Assembly (NCBI RefSeq): GCF_021738965.1
Contig: NZ_JAKKOQ010000001.1
Location: 310,001 to 374,000, forward strand
Direction: 5' to 3'
Source: Gordonia zhenghanii
GTDB lineage: Bacteria; Actinomycetota; Actinomycetes; Mycobacteriales; Mycobacteriaceae
Length of the DNA stretch: 64,000 nucleotides
Each line of letters starts with the position of its first letter. The first letter of the stretch is position 1. Position numbers and translations under genes: made by a program. Positions 53,710 through 61,400 of this stretch are shown here, piece after piece. The notes beneath the pieces were generated by a model. It was given only the letters and a program-made list of their open reading frames with translations. It had not been told where the DNA came from and did not search any database.

Positions 53710-54918
53710 TCACACCATGGTGTCGCCGATGGGGATGCCGAACTCCCCGTTGCCGTAGGCGACGTAGGCGCGCTCCGGATCGTTCGCCGCGTGGACGCGA
53801 CCGGCGTGTGCGTCGCGCCAGAATCGCTGGATCGGCGTGCCGTTCTCGAGTGCGTGCGCACCGGAGTTCTCGAAGAGGCGATCGATGGCGGTGATCGCAC
53901 GGCCGGTGGCGCGGACCTGGTCGCGGCGGGCGGCCAGACGCATCTCCATCGGCACCTCCTCGCCTGCGACGATCAGGTCGTACTCGTCCTGCAGGTTGCC
54001 CGACAGTTGACGCCATGCGGCGTCGATGTCGCTGCCCGCTTCGGCGATCCGGACCTTGGCGAACGGATCGTCCTTGGCCTTCTCGCCCGCGTACGCGGCG
54101 CGGACGCGCTTGCCCTGGTGTTCGACGTGCGCGGTGTACGCGCCGTACGCCATTCCGACGATGGGCGCCGAGATCGTCGACGGATGGATGGTGCCCCACG
54201 GCATCTTGTAGACCGGAGCGGTGTTCTTCTCCAGGCCCGGAGCCTGGCCCGTGCTCATGGCGCGGAAGCTCAGCATGCGGTGGGTCGGGACGAAGGCGTC
54301 CTTCACCTCGATGGTGTTCGACCCGGTACCGCGCAGCCCGACGACGTTCCACACGTCCTTGATCGTGTAGTCGCTGCGCGGGAGGAGGAAGCTGACGAAG
54401 TCGACGGGCTTGCCGCCCTTGAAGACCGGGCCACCGACGACCACCCAGTCAGCGATCTCGCAGCCGGACGACCAGGCCCACGAGCCGTTAACCGTGTAGC
54501 CGCCGTCGACCACTTCACCGGCGCCCATCGGCGCGTACGACGACGAGATGCGGACACTCGGGTCATCGCCCCAGACGTCTTCCTGCGCCTGCTGCGGGAA
54601 CAATGCGAGATGCCAGTTGTGGATGCCGACGATGCCTGCGACCCAACCGGTGGACCCGCAGGCGGTCGCGATGCGGCGGACTGCTTCGTAATAGGTCACC
54701 GGGTCGGACTCGTAACCGCCCCACTGCGCAGGCTGCATGAGTTTGAAGAATCCGGTGGCGTCGAGCATCTCGGCGACCTCGTCGGGCACCCGGCGCGCGT
54801 CCTCGGTCGACTGCGCGCGTTGCTCCAACTCGGGCAGCAGCGCGTCGATCTTGTTCAGAACCTCCTGCGCGGCTTCGCTCCGCTGTGCTCCCATGGGCCA
54901 CTCCTGTTCGCTCTTCAT
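53710..54918 (-). CDS. hsaA: 3-HSA hydroxylase oxygenase HsaA
   Basis: HsaA is the flavin-dependent monooxygenase that turns 3-HSA into the catechol 3,4-DHSA, using FMNH2 from HsaB. The 402-residue acyl-CoA-dehydrogenase-like fold shows MQPAQWGGYESDP, NGSWAWSSGCEIADWVVVG, GLRGTGSNTIEVKDAFVP and ENSGAHALENGTPIQRFWRD, close to known HsaA. The start MKSEQEW has AGGAG 8 nt upstream. It is divergent from kshA, with two KstR-type boxes between. Confidence 0.93.
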   Translation of the reverse strand: MKSEQEWPMGAQRSEAAQEVLNKIDALLPELEQRAQSTEDARRVPDEVAEMLDATGFFKLMQPAQWGGYESDPVTYYEAVRRIATACGSTGWVAGIVGIHNWHLALFPQQAQEDVWGDDPSVRISSSYAPMGAGEVVDGGYTVNGSWAWSSGCEIADWVVVGGPVFKGGKPVDFVSFLLPRSDYTIKDVWNVVGLRGTGSNTIEVKDAFVPTHRMLSFRAMSTGQAPGLEKNTAPVYKMPWGTIHPSTISAPIVGMAYGAYTAHVEHQGKRVRAAYAGEKAKDDPFAKVRIAEAGSDIDAAWRQLSGNLQDEYDLIVAGEEVPMEMRLAARRDQVRATGRAITAIDRLFENSGAHALENGTPIQRFWRDAHAGRVHAANDPERAYVAYGNGEFGIPIGDTMV

Positions 54919-54939
54919 GTCGATCACTCCTGTCAATAT

Positions 54940-54953
54940 TAGAACACGTTCTC
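54940..54953. promoter_or_regulatory. KstR-type operator 1
   Basis: TAGAACACGTTCTC matches the KstR consensus TnnAACnnGTTnnA except its last base. It lies 21 bp before hsaA. KstR represses steroid genes until a steroid-CoA inducer binds. Confidence 0.75.
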
Positions 54954-54961
54954 ATTCTGAC

Positions 54962-54975
54962 TGGAACCTGTTCTA
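54962..54975. promoter_or_regulatory. KstR-type operator 2
   Basis: TGGAACCTGTTCTA matches TnnAACnnGTTnnA fully. The centre is 22 bp from that of the first box, about two helical turns. It sits on the kshA side of the divergent promoter region. Confidence 0.75.
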
Positions 54976-55052
54976 CTATTGAGTCATACGAGTATCGCGC
55001 CAGCCCCGACGCGACCAGACACGAGCAGCAAACAGACATCGAGGAGGAACAG

Positions 55053-56216
55053 ATGACTGACACCGACATCCGTGAGATCGACACCGGAACCCCGCCCACC
55101 CGCTTCGCACGAGGTTGGCACTGCATCGGCCTGGTGGCCGACTACACCGACGGCAAGCCGCACTCGTTGGAGATCTTCGGCACCAAGCTCGTCGTCTGGG
55201 CCGACAGCGAAGGCAACGTGAAGGCGCTCGACGCCTACTGCCGCCACATGGGCGCCGACCTGTCGCAGGGCAAGGTACGCGGCGACAACATCGCCTGCGC
55301 GTTCCACGGCTGGGAGTGGAACGGCAAGGGACGTTGCGCAGGCGTCCCCTACGCCAAGCGTCATCCGAAACTGGCCAAGACCCGCACCTGGCAGACGATG
55401 ATCCGCAACGGACAGGTCTTCGTCTACAACGATCCGGAAGGCAATCCGCCGCCCGAGGACGTGGTCATCCCCGAGCTCACCGAGTACGGCGCCGACGGAT
55501 GGACCGACTGGACCTGGAACCGTCTGGTGATCACCGGCTCCAACTGCCGCGAGATCATCGACAACGTCGTGGACATGGCGCACTTCTTCTACGTGCACTA
55601 CGCCCTGCCCGACTACTTCAAGAACGTCTTCGAGGGCGAGACCGCGGCACAGTACATGAACAGCCGCGGCCGCCCCGACATCGCTCTGACGTCGGCGTAC
55701 GGCGACAGCAAGCTGGAATCGATCGCTGCGTATTACGGTCCCTCGTACATGCTCAATCCGATGGTCCAGTACTACGGCGAGTTCGCTGTCGAGACCATCC
55801 TCACCAACTGCCACTACCCGATCGACTCGAACTCGTTCGTCCTGATGTTCGGCGTCATGGCGAAGGTCCCCGAGGGGCTGACCGACGCGCAGGGCACGAA
55901 GATGGCGAAGAAGATCAGCGCGGGCATCGAGGTCGGCTTCCTCCAGGACGTCGAGATCTGGAAGCACAAGACCCGCATCGACAACCCGCTCCTCGTCGAG
56001 GAGGACGGCGCCGTCTACCAGCTCCGACGCTGGTACGAGCAGTTCTACACCGATGTCGACGACGTGACCGACGAGATGACCGGCCGCTTCGAGTACGAGA
56101 TCGACACCGAGAAGGCCCTGGAGAACTGGGACATCGAGGTGCAGGAGAACCTGCGGATCCAAGCCGAGGAGAAGGCTGCCGAAGAAGCGGCAGCCGATTC
56201 GGGCGCATCGGTCTGA
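55053..56216 (+). CDS. kshA: 3-ketosteroid 9-alpha-hydroxylase oxygenase KshA
   Basis: KshA hydroxylates C9 of 3-ketosteroids, which opens ring B after 1,2-dehydrogenation. The 387-residue Rieske oxygenase has the [2Fe-2S] ligands C63, H65, C82 and H85 (CRH ... CAFH) and the mononuclear iron motif D174-x2-H177-x4-H182 (DMAHFFYVH). The start MTDTDIRE has GAGGAGG upstream. The acidic Ala-rich tail (EEKAAEEAAAD) is typical of some actinobacterial KshA. The reductase KshB is not in the window. Confidence 0.94.
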   Translation: MTDTDIREIDTGTPPTRFARGWHCIGLVADYTDGKPHSLEIFGTKLVVWADSEGNVKALDAYCRHMGADLSQGKVRGDNIACAFHGWEWNGKGRCAGVPYAKRHPKLAKTRTWQTMIRNGQVFVYNDPEGNPPPEDVVIPELTEYGADGWTDWTWNRLVITGSNCREIIDNVVDMAHFFYVHYALPDYFKNVFEGETAAQYMNSRGRPDIALTSAYGDSKLESIAAYYGPSYMLNPMVQYYGEFAVETILTNCHYPIDSNSFVLMFGVMAKVPEGLTDAQGTKMAKKISAGIEVGFLQDVEIWKHKTRIDNPLLVEEDGAVYQLRRWYEQFYTDVDDVTDEMTGRFEYEIDTEKALENWDIEVQENLRIQAEEKAAEEAAADSGASV

Positions 56217-56596
56217 TGACCGAGCCAGGTGCGGCCGGCGCCGGCGGTTGGGCGAAGGCGCCCGACTACTCGGCCGATCCAGAACGCCTGTCGACGATCG
56301 CGGCGGCCACCGCCCGCGATCGTCGGCACTATCTCTCAGGCGGGATGACCGAGATCGAGTGCCGTACCTGCCACGCGTGCGTCATGGTCAAGAAGACCAG
56401 TCCGCACCACACCAGCGTCCAGTGGACCGACGACGCCCGCGCTCGATGCACCGAGATCTCGAAGATCCGCGCCGACGGCGGCAACCCGGCGATGCTTCCG
56501 TCGTGCCCGCGCATGTCGGCGAGCATCGAGCACGGTGTCGCCGAGGGCATCATCCCGCGCGAGTCCCCGACGAAGGATCCTGACGGGTACTGGTGA
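56216..56596 (+). CDS. Cys-rich protein linked to kshA (Rv3527-like)
   Basis: This 126-residue protein overlaps the kshA stop (TGATG). It has a cluster CRTCHACVMVKK, then C and SCPRMSAS toward the C-terminus, which could bind zinc or a metal cluster. A gene of similar size follows kshA in M. tuberculosis (Rv3527), by recollection. It has no membrane segment. The role in steroid hydroxylation is unknown; helping metal loading of KshA is one guess. Confidence 0.65.
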   Translation: MTEPGAAGAGGWAKAPDYSADPERLSTIAAATARDRRHYLSGGMTEIECRTCHACVMVKKTSPHHTSVQWTDDARARCTEISKIRADGGNPAMLPSCPRMSASIEHGVAEGIIPRESPTKDPDGYW

Positions 56597-56610
56597 AGCG
56601 CTGCATCGCG

Positions 56611-56654
56611 CTCCTCACGAGTGGACACTGAAACCGACCACCATTCGTGAGGAG
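56611..56654 (+). other. Hairpin overlapping the ribosome site of the VOC gene
   Basis: CTCCTCACGAGTGG (56611-56624) pairs with CCATTCGTGAGGAG (56641-56654) with one G-T pair and a 16-nt loop. The right arm includes part of the GAGGAGAGG Shine-Dalgarno of the next gene. It could end the kshA transcript or hide the ribosome site. Confidence 0.6.
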
Positions 56655-56664
56655 AGGTTTCAGC

Positions 56665-57462
56665 ATGCCCGACTACACTGCGGCCGACGGCGCTCCGATC
56701 TGGTTCGATCTGGCCAGCTCCGACCCCGACCGCGCTGCCGCGTTCTACGGTGAACTGTTCGGTTGGGACGTGTCCGAGCCGAACGCCGAACTCGACGGCT
56801 ACCGCAATTTCTCGGCCAACGGCCGATTGGTCGCCGGGCTGATCCAAGCACCGGGCGAGGGCGTCGCAGACGTCTGGTCGGTCTACTTCAAGGTGGCCGA
56901 CGCAGCGGCCGAAGTCGAGAAGGCGCAGAGTGCAGGCGGCAGCGTGATCGTGCCCCCGATGCCGGTCGGCGACCTCGGGGTGACGGCACTCCTGACCGAC
57001 CCTGCCGGGGCGGCGTACGGACTCTGGCAGGTGGGCTCCCATGCGGGATTCAGCGAGCGCGGGACGCATGGAACGCCGTACTGGTTCGACGAGATGACGA
57101 TGGACTACGCCGCGTCGACCGACTATTACACCCGGACTCTGCACTGGGAGCTCGAGGAAGTCGGCACCGGCGGCGATCCGAATTCGACAGGCCCCGACCG
57201 CTATTCGGTGGTCACACCGCCGGGAGCAGCCGACAGCGCGGCGGGCATCATGTCTGCGGCCGGGATGTTCGGCGACGGCCATCCGTCGTTCTGGCAGGTC
57301 TACATCACCGTCGACGACGTCGCCGCGACCCTCGCGAAAGTGACCGCACTCGGCGGCGAAGTCCTGATGCCCGGCGAGGTGACCCCGTGGGGAACGCTCG
57401 CCTCGTTCAAGGACCCGATGGGCGCCGCGATCTGCCTGGGCCATCCGCCAGCCGGGATGTGA
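56665..57462 (+). CDS. VOC (glyoxalase/bleomycin-resistance) family protein
   Basis: This 265-residue protein contains two VOC half-domains: APIWFDLASSDPDRAAAFYG (about 8-27) and a second opening GTPYWFDEMTMDYAASTDYY. The second ends TLASFKDPMGAAICLGHPP. Such tandem proteins occur widely in actinobacteria, sometimes as '27 kDa antigen' proteins, usually without known substrate. A Shine-Dalgarno (AGGAGAGG) precedes the ATG. It follows the kshA pair and lies 4 nt before a methyltransferase. Confidence 0.85.
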   Translation: MPDYTAADGAPIWFDLASSDPDRAAAFYGELFGWDVSEPNAELDGYRNFSANGRLVAGLIQAPGEGVADVWSVYFKVADAAAEVEKAQSAGGSVIVPPMPVGDLGVTALLTDPAGAAYGLWQVGSHAGFSERGTHGTPYWFDEMTMDYAASTDYYTRTLHWELEEVGTGGDPNSTGPDRYSVVTPPGAADSAAGIMSAAGMFGDGHPSFWQVYITVDDVAATLAKVTALGGEVLMPGEVTPWGTLASFKDPMGAAICLGHPPAGM

Positions 57463-57466
57463 CGAC

Positions 57467-58315
57467 GTGGCGGCCGATTCACTGGGACCGGACTGGGCCA
57501 GGCACGGAGCGGGTTGGGCAGCGAACGACGCGGTCTTCGACCGGATCTTCGCTCCGGTCACCGACGCGATCCTGACGGCGGCGGACCTGACCGGAGCCGT
57601 GCTCGACATCGGCTGCGGCACCGGAACGCTCCTGGAACGAGCGAGCGACCTCGGAGCCTCGGCGGTCGGCGTGGACATCTCCGCGGACATGATCGACGCC
57701 GCGGCGCGCCGAGTCCCGCAGGCGAACGCGGTGGTCGCCGACGCACAGACCGCCGATCTGCGCGCACTCGCCGCCGGGGAGGGCTTCGACCGCATCGTCT
57801 CGCGGTTCGGAGTCATGTTCTTCCCCGACCCGGTCGCCGCGTTCACGAACATCCGCCGTTCGACGGCGCCAGGTGCATCGATGACTTTCATGTGCTGGCA
57901 GGACGGGCACCGCAACCCGATCTTCACGCTGGGAACCAGCACGCTGATCAAGGCTCTCGATCAGAAGCCTGCCCGGCCGGAGCCCGGCAGCCCGGGACCG
58001 GTGGCCTTCGCCGACCCGGACTACCTGCGCGGTGTCCTCACCGACGCAGGCTGGTCGAACACGAGGATCGACGACTTCTCGTTCCGTGCCGATTACTCGT
58101 CTGCGGACAGCGACGGAGTCGAAGAACGTCTCGCCGTCATTCTCGCGACCAGCACCGGACAGTCGGTCGAGGAGGCGGTCCGCGCGAAGCTCGGTGAGTC
58201 CGGCTGGTCAGACCTGCTCGACGGCGTACGCGAGAGTCTGCGCGCCGAACGAGCAGATGGCATCCTCACGCACGAGGGCCACTGCTGGCTGGTGTCGACG
58301 AGAGCCGGGACGTGA
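57467..58315 (+). CDS. SAM-dependent class I methyltransferase
   Basis: This 282-residue protein has a Rossmann SAM-binding core: VLDIGCGTGTLLERASDLGA (about 46-65), VGVDISADMIDAA, and DRIVSRFGVMFFPDPVAAF as the post-I region. It fits the UbiE/COQ5-like methyltransferases. The C-terminal third is variable and defines an unknown acceptor. It starts at GTG 57467, 4 nt after the VOC gene, so the two are co-transcribed. A link with steroid breakdown or with the NRPS is unproven. Confidence 0.82.
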   Translation: MAADSLGPDWARHGAGWAANDAVFDRIFAPVTDAILTAADLTGAVLDIGCGTGTLLERASDLGASAVGVDISADMIDAAARRVPQANAVVADAQTADLRALAAGEGFDRIVSRFGVMFFPDPVAAFTNIRRSTAPGASMTFMCWQDGHRNPIFTLGTSTLIKALDQKPARPEPGSPGPVAFADPDYLRGVLTDAGWSNTRIDDFSFRADYSSADSDGVEERLAVILATSTGQSVEEAVRAKLGESGWSDLLDGVRESLRAERADGILTHEGHCWLVSTRAGT

Positions 58316-58415
58316 CGACGATCGACCCGTAGCGTCAAAAACTTTTTCGACAACCGACCCATCTGCTCCGCCTTCTCAGCCGAAGTACTCCTGACAGCTG
58401 ACGAAGGAGGACCGC

Positions 58416-61400
58416 GTGAGCACAGACAATCTCGTCCATTCCACCCGGACCGCGGCGGAACTGCCGCTGACCGCCGCACAACGCGGCATCTACTACGCCC
58501 AGCAGATCGACCCCGATGTGCCGATGTCGGTCGCTGCGTTCGTCGAGTTCCACGGCAACGTCGATGCGGACCGACTCGAGATCGCGGTGACCGAGGCTGC
58601 CCACGAGACCGAGGCAGGTCTGCTGCGACTGATCTGGAACGAGGAGGACGAGCCGACCGTAGTGGTCGACGGCGACCGCGACGTCACACTCGGCAGGCGA
58701 GACTTCTCTCGACACTCCGATCCGCGCGCGGCGGCCGAGAACTGGATGGACGAGCACCGTGCCCACGTTCCCGACCTGTTCACCGATCCGCTCCTCCAGA
58801 CGTACCTGTTGACGCTCGGACCCGACCACAGCATCTGGTACTGCTGGGGCCATCACCTGGCCTTCGACGGGTACGCCGCGATGTACATGATGCTGCGAGT
58901 CGCTCAGCGCTACACGGCAGGCGACGGCAGCGCCCTCCCCGAAGCGACGATCGCATCGATGGCCGAGGTCGCAGGCATCGACGATGAATACCGCAGGTCG
59001 GACCGGTTCAGCGACGACCGCGACTACTGGTCCAAGCGCCTCGGACGAGACGTCGACGCCCTCCCGACCACGTCGTTCTCGGGTCGAAGCGACGTGGCGG
59101 CTCCCCTGGCGACCATCGTCTCCGAGTCTCTCGACGACGACGTCGTCGAGCGAATCCGGTCACGCGCCACAGCTCTGCAGGTCCGACCGGCCTCCGTGAT
59201 CACCGCGGCAGTCGCCCTCTACCTGGCCCGGTTCAACGACACCGCAGACGCCATGCTCAGCCTTCCGGTCGCCGCGCGCGATACCGCGTCACTGCGCACC
59301 TCCGCCGGACTCACCTCCAATGTGGTGCCCGTCCTGGCGAACATCGACGATGCTGAGCACCCGTGTCGAGTCGACGACCTGATTCGCAGCGTCAACAGCG
59401 ACATCAAGCAAGCCGTGCGACACCAGCATTTCCGTCACGAAGACATCATGTCCGAGATTCTCAGCGCAGCGAACGGTAAGCGCGGCTTCTTCGGACCGAT
59501 GGTCAATGTGATGTTGTTCTTCAAGCACATCGATTTCGGGCCGCTGGCCGGCGCGCTGCACATCCTGTCGACCGGACCGGTCGAGGACGCCTCGGTGAAC
59601 GTCTACGACTCGATCTCCGGCGGCATGCATCTGGACCTCGAAGCCAACCCGAACGTGTACGACGACGCCGACGTCCACGCGCATCATCAGCGACTCGTCC
59701 ACTTCCTCACGCGTTTCGTCACAGCCGACCCTGCGCTGCCGGTCACCGCTCTCCCCGTCGCGACCACCGACGAGATCGCGCTGGCAGACCGGTGCTCGGT
59801 CGGTCCGACCGTCGACTACGGCGAGGCGACGCTGACCGATCAGCTCTCTGCTGCGTACCGTCGCTTCGGCGACTCGACTGCACTCATCGACCCCGACGGG
59901 ACGACCCTCACATACGACGAGGTCGGCCTCCGTGTGGCTGCGACGGCAGCCGGCCTGCGCGCCCGCGGAGTCGGAATCGAAGACGTCGTCGGCGTGATGT
60001 TGCCGCGCGGCCTCGACCAACACATCGTGCTGCATGCGGTTCTCGCGACCGGAGCCGTCTTCGTCCCCTTGTCCCCGGACGAACCCGACGCACGGCGCGA
60101 GCGCATCCTCGACATCGCCGAACCGGCACTGGTCGTCGTCGACGACGACCAGGAGCCGATCCCCGCACCGACCGCTACACCGCAGTCGCTTGAGGCGTCG
60201 GGCATCGCCGGATCCCCCGAATTCACAGCGCCGCCCACGACCGTCCACCCCGACAACGGCGCGTACCTGCTGTTCACCTCGGGCTCCACCGGAGCCCCGA
60301 AGGGGGTTCTCATCACCCATCGCGCTCTGGTGAACCGGCTGTCGTGGATGCAATCCGAGTACCCGCTGACATCCGACGACCGAGTTCTCCAGAAGACGCC
60401 TGCCAGTTTCGACGTGTCCGTATGGGAGTACTTCTGGCCGCTGACGGTCGGAGCCGCGGCGGTCGTCGCCGCACCGGACGGTCACCGCGATCCGTGGTAT
60501 CTGCGACGCGTGGTCGAGGAGACCGGCGTGAGCGCGATGCACTTCGTGCCGTCCATGCTCGCGGTCTTCGCCGAGACCCTCGGCTCCGACCCCGAGACGA
60601 TCGACCGGACCCGCTCCGCCCTCACCTCGGTGCGCACCCTCTTCACCAGCGGCGAAGCACTCACCCCGGGAGTGGTGAGCGCAAGCGCAGCACTCACCGG
60701 GGCACCGATCCACAATCTGTACGGGCCAACCGAGGCCGCCATCGACGTCACACACCACAACGCCTGCGATCGGACTGAGCCGGTCATCCCCATCGGCATT
60801 CCGGTCCACAACACCACCGCATACGTGCTCGACCGGCGACTCGACCCCATGCCGACCGGAGCGATCGGCGAACTCTATCTCGGCGGCGTGCAGTTGGCTC
60901 GCGGATACCTGGGTCGCTCCGCCCTCACCGCCGATCGTTTCGTCGCGGACCCGTTCGGCGGCGGTCGGCTGTACCGGACCGGCGACCTGGTACGTCGGCG
61001 TCGCGACGGCGAACTGGATTATCTGGGACGCACCGACTCGCAGTTCAAGATTCGCGGTCGCCGTGTCGAACTCGGCGAGATCGAGAACGCGCTCGCCGAT
61101 CTCCCCGGCGTCCTGGCTGCGGGCGCGGTCGTCCGCGACGACCTGCTCGCCGAGCGGATCGTCGTCGGCTACGTCAGCGGTGACGGACTCAGCAGTGACG
61201 GGATCAGCAGTGACGGGATCAGGGACCGCGATCTGCGCGGCGAACTGTCTGCGACGCTTCCGTCCCACATGATCCCGACCGTCGTAGTCGTCTGCGACTC
61301 ACTTCCCACCACCTCGAACGGCAAGCTCGACCGCCGGGCACTTCCCGATCCTGATCTGGGCGGACCGGCCGGAGGCAACACCGAGCGCGACACACCTGCC

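Noticed and set aside
56329..57951. 540-residue minus-strand frame
   Set aside because: It is antisense to the Rv3527-like, VOC and methyltransferase genes.
59289..61268. 659-residue minus-strand frame
   Set aside because: It lies wholly opposite the NRPS coding strand, which has all the expected motifs.
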